Below are positions 45,120 through 56,850 of a DNA stretch of 64,000 nucleotides, piece after piece. A model generated the notes under the pieces. It had not been told where the DNA came from. It saw only the letters and a program-made list of their open reading frames with translations, and searched no databases. Each line of letters begins with the position of its first letter. The first letter of the stretch is position 1. The position numbers and the translations under genes were made by a program. The DNA is taken from contig OY754982.1 of NCBI GenBank assembly GCA_963576475.1, forward strand, positions 22,122,336 to 22,186,335. The letters run 5' to 3'. This stretch comes from Molanna angustata. Lineage: Eukaryota; Arthropoda; Insecta; Trichoptera; Molannidae.

Positions 45120-45500
45120 TTGCATTTTTTTATTAAGTTTTTCGATAAATCTAAAATTTCTAAAATACGGCTTAACGATTTTGGAATAATGCCAGTGGCT
45201 GATATAATGAACGGTTGTGGACGCTTCGATAGTGTTCCGTGGCAAAATTGCCCTGCCTCGGATGGAAGGGTTTTGCGGATGAAAGTAGTGGACTGTGTAA
45301 ATGGACTTTTCGACAAGATGGAACAGGGAAGGAAGTTGCCAAGCGACCTATCTCGTGAGCTCGATATTCACTGGTGTTGGTCAACCGGATGACTTCTCGA
45401 CGATCTCTCGGATCCAGAATGATGCACTAAAGATAAGTTTTATTCACACACCTCGTAGCGAAAATACTGTCGCTTGACTCGATCGCAAGGACATCGATGA
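45120..45500. promoter_or_regulatory. Unassigned GC-richer intronic stretch
   Basis: Higher GC than its surroundings and no repeat family. Frames on both strands are open (90 codons on +, 70 on -), which is usual for GC-rich DNA and not evidence of a gene: no domain and no consistent splice sites. It could be regulatory DNA or an unrecognised exon. Low confidence. Confidence 0.25.
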
Positions 45501-46397
45501 ACTGAATATGGGATGAAACGGAGCGGGGTGGGAGGGGAATTAGGAACAACTAATCGGTTGGTAATATTATTATTTTACGAGAATGCCAAAGTCTTTTAAT
45601 TTCGTTACCTAAAGCGGTGTACCTGTTTTCTAATTTTTTCATAAAATGATATTATTTTATTTTATTATCTTTTTCATTAATGATTTTATTTTTATCATGA
45701 ATTTTGATAAAGCGATGGATGCGCGTCCAGTTATTAAAATGTGGCATTTGATCCTCTCCAACTACATTATATAAATATTGATCTAGATAAGTTTGCTCGT
45801 TTTATGGCTATTTATTAGGCTTACAAATAATTCCATTGATAGGAACCATAAAAATATACGGTCTCCCTTGTTCTAAGTAGTTGCTTCGTTAGCACTATCA
45901 TAATGATTAATAATGATGAATTGAATTTTGCGAATAAAAAAAATATGGTTTGAATAAATCGACGAGGTCCTATTTGGCTCTGATATAAAGAAAGCAGCGT
46001 GCTACGGATGCGAGTGTTGGCTACGTCCATTGTGTCTTGTGTTATGCCAGATCCTGTTTTGGTCGAGGTCGTCCGAACGTGCGAGCATTTCACACCTCTT
46101 TCAATACCACCAGACATGGGACTCTTTGTCACCGTTTCATGCCAATTCTCTCTGCACGACATCTTTCCACGGCGCTCCATTGTCCCACAACATTCTATTT
46201 ACCCACACACACAATTCTTGTCTTGTATGTTTATTTTCATCTCGCGTCTCCTGAATAGATTGTTTTTGTTCGATTCTGAGGCTCTGTACATTTTGTGGGG
46301 TTATTTTAAGTCCTCTGTGATGATGTCAATACACGGACAGACTGTTTTTATTATGTAAACGCAAAAACCAAGGAAGGTATTAGTTTTAAAACAAATA

Positions 46398-47359
46398 GGC
46401 CCGAGATATCAGTTGGCCCTTAAATCGTTGGATTTAGTAATCCAAGTTAAAAGTTTAGGGAAGATTAAATTTCATTCGCGTATTTCAGTGCAAAATGAAA
46501 CATCAGTTACGTAATCTTCAACTATAGATATATTTTACTTTTTCTATGGTTCTTGTCTATAACGCATCTGTCAAATTGTAATAACCTTAAATTATACGTG
46601 ACGCGAAGCTGTGACTAAATATTATTTTATTATTATAACAACACATTATTTTATTTGTTTCATTACACAGCATGTTACTTTTTCAATTTTTTATACCGAT
46701 CGATGTTTTTTTTTAATTAATATCAAACATCGTAGTGACAAAATGTCATTGAATATGTACTACGTAGGTACGTAGTACTTCAATGCAAAATGTCTGTACA
46801 TTTTACAGATGGATATGGAACTAAGTGATAATGGTAAAATAGTGTCTTATGTAGAAAATTTAAGAGTACACATTATATATATAGAAACAGGATGGATCAA
46901 TTTAAAAAGTGGGATGAAAAAACATCTGACGTTTCATTATGGCTGACAGTTTATTTCGTTTGTTGTACGAAATAAACGATGTTGTACGAAATGTTGTGTT
47001 TGTTGTACGTATACATTATAATTATGTAAAAAATAAAATAAATATTAAATACATGACCCACTTCTATATCAAGTCTTTTATTTTAAAAACAAAAATAAAT
47101 CATGATTATAATTATTATGCATAGTTATTTGTAGTATAAAATGAAATAAAACATTAAGCGTGCGGCGATTAGTACGCCACCTGGCGAAAAAGACTAGAAA
47201 CAATACTTAACTCAAGATTAAGACACGCGATCCGCCAGAAACGTTGAGTTAAATATTTGTCGTTTAGTGACGTATTTAAGGGAAGATTAGGTACTGAAAT
47301 ACGCAATATTTTTGTTAAACTTGAGTTAAACTCCTAAGGGCCGACTGAAATACTGGGCC
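46398..47359. mobile_element. 0.96-kb non-autonomous DNA transposon, copy 2
   Basis: Highly similar over its whole length to 7653-8607, same orientation, with the same terminal inverted repeats and ATA on both flanks (46395-46397 and 47360-47362). It differs mainly near 46920-47020, where copy 1 has a GCAAAAATAAAGTTGCGTGC insertion and copy 2 has a local duplication around TTGTACGAAAT. A 61-codon frame at 46939-47124 is not conserved in copy 1 and is not considered a gene. Confidence 0.9.
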
Positions 47360-48164
47360 ATAATGATCTAGGATCTTGATAGTTTGCAGCTATTACTTTG
47401 TGGCTTATTTGAACTAATAAATTAAAATAATAACTATTTTTTTACACCACTTTTTAGTATCGTATGTTGACCGGTTTCAGGGCTAACCCGCTTCCTCGTC
47501 CGAACAAACTTAAACATTAGTATAAATTTGTTCGGATGAGGGAACTTATACATTATTATTAGTCCATTAATTGTTAAATCTACACATACAATAAGTGTAA
47601 TAATTATAAAATTAATCTACCTTTATTTATATTTAGTAAAATAGTAGGTATACTTATATAAATTTGAAAATGTGACCAAAACTATATTATTATCAATGGC
47701 ATCGTATAGATGCCCTAGAACAACCTTGTAGGTATTATGTGTTCATATATATTATGCCAAATACATTTTTTTTAGAATTGATATCTTATTAAATTTTCTA
47801 GAAAAAAATATTTAATTAAAATCATTTTTTAGTATTTTTTCCAGTTTTTACTCCTCACTACCCTAATTGGGGAGTTATGAACTCGCAATTTTTAAGGTTA
47901 TTTTTTTAATTGCAGATTATCAACTAGTATCATGCAGAGATTGTTGTCTGAAAGTTTCACCTGTGTGTATGTGCTGTGTACTATGTTCGGCGTGTTTATT
48001 CTATTTTATCGATTATTTTTTTTAATTAAATTATATTTTGTTTATTAGCACACGCAAAATTTTCACGCAAAAAACTAGCGATGAAGTATAATTTTCTGTA
48101 GGTACTTAAAATGTGTTTTATAAATTCCAACATTCTGTTTTAATGTAGGTACTTAAAATGAACC

Positions 48165-48232
48165 GAATACTAAGCGCCCTTGAGGTGACCACGGTTGTCA
48201 CTAAACGGCGCTATATAAATTGTCATTATTTT
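48165..48232 (+). mobile_element. LINE family 3, terminal 65 bp
   Basis: AAGCGCCCTTGAGGTGACCA, CGGTTGTCACTAAACGGCGC and TATATAAATTGTCATTATT. Nested in MITE A copy 4. Confidence 0.8.
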
Positions 48233-48329
48233 AGACTAAATTACCTACCAAATTTTAGCAAATTCGTATAGGTACCTACCTAAAACTCGCTTAGACCCCG
48301 TTAGATTTTGAAGGATATTTTTTTTTTTA

Positions 48330-48497
48330 AATTAATATGTCCTTGTTAAACAAGTACATATACATCTTCCTACGTTCCCTAAAATAAGCAAATAAATGCT
48401 TGTGCTATAGGTGAACGAAATCGGTCGAGGCAGGATTCGAACTCGCGACCACTGGATTACTTGCCCAGCGCGCTAACCGCTCTGCCATCGAATCATC
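48330..48497 (-). mobile_element. SINE family 1
   Basis: Reverse copy with tail TTAATATGTCCTTGTTAAAC, B box complement GGATTCGAACTCGCG and head CTAACCGCTCTGCCATCGA. Nested in MITE A copy 4. Confidence 0.92.
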
Positions 48498-49374
48498 TAA
48501 ATATGTGATCAGTGATCAGTGCTTCTCAATTTTTTTTACGGTAAAATATTTTAAAGTGACCCCAAGCTCAGGAAACTTATAATTTGATATATTTATTATC
48601 AAATTACTAAAAAGGCGCATCACTTTCATGAAATGGCCTTAAAAATTATCTAGTTTTCATAATAAAATATTTGAATCATCGATCATGCTGAAAAATTTCC
48701 ATATAAAATTTGAATACGTTGTAGAGTGACCTGGTAGTGAGGAGTACAGCGTTAGCCTCAACCCACTCGTTTATTTTTTTCATATTTCTCTCAGTGTAGA
48801 TTGATCTCTTTTTTTCATTCGGATACATTTCACAATCTCAATTGCATACAATTATACATCGTTTAGTTTCCTTTTGATTCGAAATCTTTGTGGAAAAACA
48901 AGAATGGAAAAGTCACAATTTTAATCCGCCTAATTAGTATTGTGAAGTACAAAATAATTAGCTGGTAGAAAGTTATTAAGACTCATGTATCAAAAGAATT
49001 AATCTCATTTGTAATGACCGACCCTTGCTGTGCATTATATAGTTAGGTACCTATATTTACATCTAAGTCACAAATGACAAAGCTGCCTCAGAACACATTT
49101 ATTTCTGGTGAAGCAGCTATCTAATGCGTATAAAAGTTATGTAATATTCTTAGGTATAAATAAATAGATAGGTACTTCCAGTAACAACCAAAAATAACAG
49201 CTAAAATCACAATCATTCAGTGACAGTATCTCTTTTTATTATTGAATTGAATACATAAATACCTTCAAAGCTAAGATTCTAAAAGATATTTTATTATATT
49301 CATATGGAAAACAAACAGGAAACAATATTATAAGTAAAGAATAATATAATATGATAGTATGAAAAGTGTGATTC

Positions 49375-49551
49375 TACACTGAAATTATACTGAAATGAAT
49401 AGTAACACAATTTCTTGTTAAAATTAACCGAAATATAGTGACTACAAAACATTTGGTTGCTCAAAACCTCTATTACTGATTACCAGATAACAAAGGTTTG
49501 GCTAAAACGTTGGTAACCTGTTCGGTTGTCATAATTTTTTTTTTCAGTGTA
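49375..49551. mobile_element. CACTGAAAA-type MITE
   Basis: About 177 bp from TACACTGAAATTATACTGAA to TTTTTTTCAGTGTA. Core AAAATTAACCGAAATATAGT plus GACTACAAAA. Terminal inverted repeat ACACTGAAA. Confidence 0.78.
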
Positions 49552-49902
49552 ATGTTTTTGTTTTTTTTTATCAAATGCGAAATTATTGTTTAGTGGCTCC
49601 ATCGTTAATTAATAACAATAAAATTACTTTGTATAAATCACTTTTAATTAGAATCAAGTCTACATGTTTCAATTTCAAGTCTACATTCTCATAAATAATC
49701 CACTGTTAAACTTATTTCCCTTATAATGTAATATTTGGTAAATTTATGTAATTATAAAAAAACTCTGTCTTTGTAAAAATAATGTTAGCTTACATATGGT
49801 CATCCTAACCTTCTTTACCCCTCTACTTCTCCTTTCCTCCCCTCTTACTGCTTTTACTTAGGTAAACATATTAATTTTAAGAATTGTTAACTAGTACACT
49901 AA

Positions 49903-50858
49903 GGGCCGGTCTTATAAACGTCCGTTAGTTAGATTTCAGACCAAATAAACCGAAATTTGATACAAATGGTCTATATTTCGTCTTATAACAATCCGTTAGT
50001 TAAATTTTAGTAAAATTTTACCGATAGCCTTTACTGACGGTCGGACCACCGATTAAGCGTTCGTTAACGATAAGTTATGGAAGGATTGAGTTTTTTCACA
50101 TTCTTTTTTTTATGTTCCGGTACATTTTTAATATTACGAATATTTAGAAAAATACTGTTTTATATTTTTTGGATTTTTATATTGAATTGCTTTTTTTTCG
50201 ATAAAAAATGTCGGCCGACAGTGATTTTGAATAACCAAAACGAATTTGATTGCAAGTTTGTGTTTGACAAAATATTTTATTATTTCAACATGACATTGAT
50301 GAAACTGATTTTCGTTTTATTTTATTTTAATTATTTTTTAAACTTTAACAAAAAAAACTAAAAAAAATAAAAAAAATTATAAAAAATGAATGAATAATTA
50401 ATTGTAACTAGTACCTACATAAGCATTAATTTTTTTAAATTTCATTTTAATGCCATAAATTAGGCATAAATGCTTGTGATATAAGTGAACAAAATCAGTT
50501 GAGGCGAGATTTGAACCCGCGAGCACTAAATTACTAATCCAGCGCGCTAGCTAAATAATAAAGGATTATCATCATTTTTGTAATTTTTGATATTGTTTGA
50601 AGTAAGCAAAAAAATTAAACACTCTCTGTTTATATATTGCAATGACAGCACCGCTTTATCCATTACAATCCATTATAGTCAAATACAAATCTATTGAAAA
50701 TCCATTGTAGTCTAATTAGACTGTAACTGTCAAATAAACGGATAGTTAAAATAGTTTTATAATACCGCCGATAGTAATATCTACTTAGGAACATCCATCC
50801 GTTAGTAAATCGTAAACATACTTACGAATATTTGGTCTTTCGTTTATAAGACCGGCCC
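49903..50858. mobile_element. PIF/Harbinger-like element flanked by TAA
   Basis: 0.96 kb. The left end GGGCCGGTCTTATAAACG and the right end are exact inverted repeats, and TAA occurs on both flanks (49900-49902, 50859-50861). The 3-bp TWA duplication is typical of PIF/Harbinger. A 94-codon frame (50077-50361) beginning MEGLSFF is mostly hydrophobic/aromatic and shows no transposase motif. A SINE is nested at 50463-50555. Confidence 0.9.
50463..50555 (-). mobile_element. SINE family 1, partial
   Basis: GGCATAAATGCTTGTGATAT, AGTGAACAAAATCAGTTGAG, GATTTGAACCCGCGAGCAC and CAGCGCGCTAGCTAA. The tail module and the first bases of the head are missing. Nested in the TAA-flanked element. Confidence 0.8.
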
Positions 50859-51132
50859 TAAGTGTCCTGAGGAAGAGAACATTGTTCTTGAAACATGTAG
50901 ACTTGGTTCTAATAAAAAAGTGGTTTATACAAAGTAATTTTATTGTTATTAATTAATGTTTTTGTGTTATTGAAGTGGAAAAGTATTTTTCCGCAAAATA
51001 CGATTACAATGACCGAATGTGCCACGGCATTATCAAGGTCTAAAAAGAAACTTACCAATAAAAAACAAAAATCATTCAACGCTACAACATTTACAGCGTT
51101 GTCAAATACTGTAAATAGGTGGCACACACAGG

Positions 51133-51203
51133 TGCGCAACGTTCACCAATTATGCATTCTTATTGAGTTCCTTATCAATCCAATTGTTGAAAGTTCTATA
51201 TAA
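51133..51203 (+). repeat. Single-arm fragment of the palindromic element
   Basis: About 70 bp that match the palindrome arm: GCGCAACGTTCACCAATTAT, then a diverged GAGTTCC/TATCAATC segment, then TTGAAAGTTCTATATA. It carries the uninterrupted version of the site where the RTE copy sits at 9418-12708, so it works as an in-window empty-site reference. The second arm is not present beside it. Confidence 0.75.
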
Positions 51204-51213
51204 TTATAATAAC

Positions 51214-51410
51214 AATGAACACTTCCTTGCACCCTGCGCAAGTGGCGAGTTTATTGCCGTATATGGCAATTTCTTACAACTAACAAGTGGTTTTAGCCCA
51301 GAGAATCAATATTTGCGTGAGAAATAAATTTCTCCTCTGCTGGGAATCGAACCCAGGACGCCCGCACAGAAACCGAACGGCTTACCAACTGTGCCAAGGT
51401 GGTCGGCTGA
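51214..51410 (-). mobile_element. tRNA-derived SINE family 3
   Basis: On the - strand: CTTGGCACAGTTGGTAAGCC (A box TGGCACAGTTGG), TTTCTGTGCGGGCGTCCTGG, B box GGTTCGATTCCCAGCAGAGG, then a body ending in GCGCAGGGTGCAAGGAAGTG. A second copy is at 52171-52361. Confidence 0.9.
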
Positions 51411-51699
51411 CGGCCATATATGTTATTTATCATTTTTTTTCGCTTGGTAATATGCTTAAACACCATCGCCACCTATGAAATGACGAAGAAACTTTTTTAA
51501 CGCCATCAATTGAGAAATTGGATTGTTTACAATGTGATTTGTTTTCAAATAAATCAATGGAATTTCTTCTGTAAAAAAGATAAATAGTTATGAAATAAGC
51601 TCAGTGTTTTGTAGATCGGTATGGAGTCCATTCCGAGGAAAGAATTCAACAAACGTACCTACATACTCCCAGAGACACCAATGTTTAATTGCACCAATT

Positions 51700-52010
51700 T
51701 CAATTAAGTGAAATATTCGCCGTGTAACGTGCTAATATTGCCTTCCACACATTCTGCCGTTGTGCACGCACTCCCTCCACCCTCCCACATCCCCCACCTC
51801 CTCCCACCTCCGTCCCGCACCGCGATAACTCCGCAAACTGACTCCCCGCTACACAATAACCCCCCCCCCCTCCACTGCCGTCGACCAGTTATCTGCACAG
51901 AGCTGAGTCGATCGCTCCGTCCCTCTTCGTCGCACGTAGCCGTCCGCCCCGTTTTGAATGAACCGTCACCAGCAGTGCGCCGAGTTCACTAGAACAGCTC
52001 GTTCGCATCG
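51700..52010. promoter_or_regulatory. C-rich / CpG-rich island in intron B-C
   Basis: Abrupt 0.3-kb rise in GC within AT-rich DNA: pyrimidine blocks such as CCCTCCACCCTCCCACATCC, a run of ten C near 51860, then CpG-rich GTCGATCGCTCCGTCCC and CGCACGTAGCCGTCCGCCCC. Initiator-like CAGTT and TTCACT words are present but no TATA box. A small ATG frame at about 51958-52089 (43 codons, starting MNRHQQC) has no known domain. It could be an internal promoter with a 5' exon feeding exon C or D. Inference only. Confidence 0.3.
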
Positions 52011-52170
52011 AAATATATTGCGACGATTTATTTTTGTCATTTTTCCAAAAAAATACGTATTCTTTACCGACGACTACAGATTCACGTAACTTAAAAATAA
52101 AAACATGATATCTATATAAATAATATACTGTCAAATAAGAGCGAACATGATTATATACCTACTAAAAAAA

Positions 52171-52361
52171 ATAAACACTTCCTTGCACCCTGCGCAAGTG
52201 GCGAGTTTATTGCCATATGGAAATTTCTTCCAACTAACTAGTTTTTCCAGCCCAGAGAAGCAATATTTGCGTGAGAAATGAATTTAAATCAATTTCTCCT
52301 CTGCTTGGAATCGAACCCAGGACGCTCGCACAGAAACCGAACGGCTTACCAACTGTGTCAC
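52171..52361 (-). mobile_element. tRNA-derived SINE family 3
   Basis: Same structure as 51214-51410: CACTTCCTTGCACCCTGCGC, TTGGAATCGAACCCAGGACG, CAGAAACCGAACGGCTTACC. B box is GGTTCGATTCC. Slightly diverged, including a small insertion before CAATTTCTCCTCTGC. Confidence 0.9.
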
Positions 52362-53484
52362 ATATTTATACATATTTGAGGAAAAACTTCTTTTAAATAT
52401 GGGATAAAAAATTAAACAGACTTCTATATATGGCGACTATATGTTTCTTACTGTAGATTATGGAGATAGATTTATTTGTAGATTTATTTCTTACGATGCT
52501 GTAGTAGGCGAAATAGTAAATTTTCTAATTCTTTTCTCCAGTAGGTATATTATTCAGTAGTTCCCCAGGTGAACCATAATGTTTTGGTGCTCTGTTTTTC
52601 GAATGATTATAATCAGGTATAAAAAATAAGTATCCGCGCAGTGAGATTTGTTTTATTGAATTTATATCTGATTAATTAAGTCACATATTAAAAGTCTGAA
52701 TATATTAAAAACATCCCGTGACATGGAAGATACAATGGATCCTTGTTAGGTATAGAACGTTTTCTTTTAGAAATTATTTTAGAGGTCCCCCAAGAACCCT
52801 GAAGTTCCAAACCCGTAATCTGTCACTTATCACTGATACGAACATAAGTTTTTTTAGGTACCTACCTACATGGGTGTGCCAACTTTTTCGTTGTTAATTT
52901 CGAAAATATAAAAACACTAATAGATTAGATTTACAAATTTGACCTTTTATTTTTTATGCCATTCAATCTTACTGAGATTACTATCCGAACATATCGTTCG
53001 CCTTGTTTACCCCTCTGTTGCTGGGAAATGTTCCTTCGACGAATGAGAGAACATCGCTTGAAGGAAACCCATTGTGTGAGAGATAGGAAAAAGAAAAAAA
53101 AGGAAAAACACCCTCCCCCACGTTAATATAAATAATTATTATTATTCTGAAAAGGGAGACATTTAAGAACCTTGTGGTGCTCCTCAAAAAGAAGTAACAG
53201 ATTCTCCTGCGCGGTTTGAGCTTGAAAATAAAAGATAAACTTTAGATTTTTTTCTTTGGCTCTCCTCTCATTTAAGAAAAGCTGATACCATTGACGTCTT
53301 TATATACTCAGACATCCACCCCTATTTAGGGTATTAAAAAATGGAGGAAGCTGCCCTCGGAGTGTAGCTTTTCAGCCGTGGCGGGGTGGTTCATCGACAG
53401 GATGACTAACAACAAAACATTTCAAATCAATTTAATAAAGTATTTATAATATTGTTGCAACTAACATATTAGTTTTGTTTCGGC

Positions 53485-53615
53485 AAATAAATTGAGAAAT
53501 GACGTGGGTTGCGCAGAGCCCAAATTTGTTTCTTTTGCTTGATTGGTAGGTATATGTGCAAACCGTCCCCCTCCACGACTTAAAATTCCCAAGTTATTTG
53601 CCAGAAACTATACTC
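53485..53615 (-). mobile_element. MITE B, reverse copy
   Basis: CGGCAAATAAATTGAGAAAT, CGCAGAGCCCAAATTTGTTT, GGTATATGTGCAAACCGTCC and CCAAGTTATTTGCCAGAAAC. Ends are inverted repeats of each other. Confidence 0.78.
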
Positions 53616-54009
53616 AATTGGTGACTCTAGTTACATGTTATTTTTTGTTTGTCTATAATTTTGTTGATGACTTTGTTCAAAACAAGAATAATTCCACCGG
53701 TACCGAAGCGACTGCTTCTTCGTCAGGACGACTGACTCACTAAAATAATGTGCAGCATAACTGTTTAGTAGCGGAAAGGAGAGTTGAAAGAGATGTGAGG
53801 TAGTTTCAATTTAACTTACTGGAACATATTTGTAAGTGGACTATAAACCGCTTTATTGATATCAATCCTTTTGTTGGACTTTGAAATATTCGTTAATCTT
53901 CGTCTCAAGTACCTCACTTGTGGTTAAAACTGAGTACCTAACTAAAATATTAGGTATTATTAAATATGTGCCACAAAGTAAGTACTCAGAAAATATTAAT
54001 TTTATCCAA

Positions 54010-54390
54010 GTAATAAATAGAGGAATTCGATGTGTGGGTTATGCACCGAAGGATGCTGCGAATTCCAGACAGATGATATCATTGCAGTAATTCCGAGGTC
54101 CTGAGAAGAACGAATAGCGAATCCTGACAGGAAATTGCCAACAATTATACGGAAAATTTTATATCTGGGTCACATGCTCATAGAATACAAATATACGCTC
54201 TTGCAGCCCATCATCGAAGGAAGGCATAATGTGGGCAGTAGAAACATGTCGTGGCTCCGTGACATGTATGGAGAGGCATTATTTGTCCAAGTGATTTCCA
54301 ATGTCGGTCGATCGGAGGGTCCTGATACAGCACTTCAAATAGAAGATCCAATTAGTGTAGGTACAACGGTGGATTTATTGCTATAAGGAA
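54010..54390 (+). mobile_element. LINE C-terminal fragment
   Basis: A frame at 54135-54386 reads IIRKILYLGHMLIEYKYTLL, then QPIIEGRHNVGSRNMSWLRD. The YLGH......LLQ.IIEG....GR..SWL pattern is common at the C-terminal end of insect endonuclease-reverse transcriptase proteins. The preceding part is broken by stops. Inactive. Confidence 0.65.
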
Positions 54391-54778
54391 TCTATTCCAC
54401 CCAACCATAGATCATGATCATGTTAGTAATCATGTGACTGCGGAGCTGACAAACAGACATATAGTCGCAGAGTTTGTCAACAGACTGTCTAGTGGAACTC
54501 ACATTTTTGTACTTATCGACGAAGCGATTCATTACATTAAGAATCTGGAGTCTGTATTAATTACCACCCAAGCGATTGAGGGATAGCTGGACGTCCACCT
54601 CACAAGAGCAGGCTCCGAGAATAACAGGACACAGTCCTAACTAAAGCGGAAGAAGAAAAAACTGGATTTTTATATTTGACAAGCAGGAAACTATTTTTTT
54701 TTATCTTTTTATGAATAGCAAATGTTGTTTTTTCCCTTATTATAATATATGCAGCCAACAAGATAAATAGATAAATCC

Positions 54779-54890
54779 AGCGAGTTCGAATCCTGCCATG
54801 ACCGATGCCGTTCACCTTTAGTAGGTACAAGCATTTATGCTTAGTGAATGTATATGTACTTGTTTCAAGGAAATATTCATTCTTTAGGAA
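54779..54890 (+). mobile_element. SINE family 1, 5'-truncated
   Basis: Starts at the B box (AGCGAGTTCGAATCCTGCCA), then GTTCACCTTTAGTAGGTACA, ATGTATATGTACTTGTTTC and ATATTCATTCTT. The A-box half is missing. Confidence 0.8.
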
Positions 54891-56635
54891 AAAGGAAAAT
54901 GAAAGAGTGTTCGTGAAACCTCAAGATTTTTTTAAGATTTCATTGGATATAACAGCTACATAGATAGGTATTTAAATTGACAATAACAAAATGACATTAA
55001 TGAATATCATCAATCGCCAATTACAGCACTATTCAACATTTCTAGATAAAATTACATTTTTTGTCACAGTAAAAAAAAGAGGAAGGGAAAAGACGGGAAA
55101 GGGAAGAATTCACCTGTCAAATAAGTTTTTGTCTAATTATAAAATGAAATTCCTAGTAACAATAAAATATTATGGAAATTCAACAAAGTTATTTATATTA
55201 TTGAAATTGGTTCTTTAGCGACAGCCTAATATGTATTATTTAATATATTATATCTGAACCACCCTATGTTGAGTTCCTAGGATACGGCAGACTCCGACTT
55301 TTCTCAAGAAAATGTCTGGTGGAATTTTACGGACGAATTATATATACCGAGGGGAGATTTTTTTCTCTTTCTTTCTCTCTGCTCCCGCTTTTAGACATTT
55401 CTTAACAATAGGTAAGATATCCACGTTGAGATATCAATTATGGTATTAGTTTGTATCTAACATCTTCATATTTTAAATTCAATACTATATCGTTGTATCA
55501 TATTATTGTATATGGGTATACTTTGCAGGATTACTGACTGCACCCTTAGGGAATTCAATTTCTAATTACTTCATTTCTTAATGAACTCTATGGATATTTG
55601 TTTTGGTGAACCATGCCTAGAATGGGAAATTGGTTGGTGCGTTAACTCTTTGGTAAATATCAACATATAACCTTTTTAAAAGATTCTAAGCAATCCTTTT
55701 GTTCTTGTTTTATTATACCTACTTAGTTTAACGAAACCATATTATTAATAGTTTTACAAAATATATTATGTTATTCATCTCAGAAAGCTGCAGCTTTAAG
55801 TTACGAAATTTACATTTCATTATTTGTATGAAAGTTAAGGCCAAAATGCTTTCTTCAATTAAAATTAATGATTGTACAATAATAGGTAACATATTTGAAA
55901 AAGATAGATTTAAATAAAAATATACACATACAGTTAACGAGTATGTTTCAGGATGAAGAGGAGGGATCGTTAGTGAATGAGGAGGGGATTGTTGGATATT
56001 GTATTTGAGTTTAAGAACATCTTTATCTGTTTTTGATAATGTTGTAAATATCTGTGTGTTATGTGTATTGTTATCTCGCTGATTTCTAAAAATATATGAA
56101 AAATATATGTAATTAGTGTGGCATACTGATATGTGAAATAAATTTTGTGAGTGGGTAGGTAGGCCGTCTATTCGGTACATGGAGTGATACAGTATTGAGT
56201 ATGTCAGGGGAATCGATCATGCAAGTAATATTTTGTCGAAGTATAGTCTCTTGAATCACGAATCAGAAGCTTATATTTCATTTAGGTATAGGTATTTATT
56301 TTACTTACCGACCAAATCCATAGATTTGTAAAGAAATATATCGAAGGATTAGTATTAATAGCATCATGTACCATCTCTTTTCGATTTCTATTATTGTCTC
56401 TTGTTATAAATACACAGCGGCCACTTACGTATTATGTCTTTGCGTCATTGATGTTCATTTTGTATCCAGAATTATTGAAAGCATTGAGAGAGTATATTAT
56501 TATAGGTACTATGCGACGTGCAATACTCTGAAAGACTCCTAGACGTAGATTTCCCGATAGTAGTCTACGTCAAGTCCTGATGCTATACAAAATAGACCCT
56601 AATACAACCATGCCAAATTCCAACTCACAGACGAA

Positions 56636-56850
56636 AACTAAACGCTCACGCTACAGTCGAGTAGGTACAACAATTCCGGACACCTTGTTATACAAAGGAG
56701 GACGCGCACGCTACGATTGAATTCATCGTCACTACAGTAAATATCACAGTAACGCGCACGCTACGGTTGAGTTCAATAACATCACGGACATCCCACATCA
56801 AGACACAACGATCGAAGCGCGTGCTATAGTCAAAGAAAGCCCTAGATAAG
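56636..56850. repeat. CpG-containing tandem array, about 57-bp unit
   Basis: Three clear units and one decayed unit of CGC(G/T)CACGCTACRGTYGAGT spaced about 57 bp apart (about 56643, 56702, 56755, and decayed at 56816). ACAATTCCGGACACC/ACATCACGGACATCCC follow units one and three. CpG-rich relative to the rest of the intron. Not a known mobile element; may be a minisatellite or a cluster of binding sites. Confidence 0.6.

Larger units (their letters stand above)
47848..48747 (-). mobile_element. TA-flanked MITE A, copy 4 (with nested SINE and LINE end)
   Basis: Reverse copy from TTTACTCCTCACTACC to GGTAGTGAGGAGTAC. Nested inside are a LINE 3' end (48165-48232) and a SINE (48330-48497), which account for its 0.9-kb length. 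Confidence 0.8.

Noticed and set aside
45821..46358. Overlapping frames of 73-119 codons on both strands
   Set aside because: Open in several frames at once with no domain or repeat match; more likely chance than coding.
50909..51203. Overlapping 76- and 86-codon frames near 51 kb
   Set aside because: The + strand frame runs into the palindrome-arm fragment, and neither shows a domain.
51708..51992. 94-codon Pro/Ser-rich + strand frame
   Set aside because: Product of C-rich DNA; no domain, and the frame has no splice relation to the Vsx exons.
54991..55218. 75-codon + strand frame
   Set aside because: No domain; Lys- and Thr-rich sequence of the kind AT-rich DNA gives by chance; no promoter or splice context.
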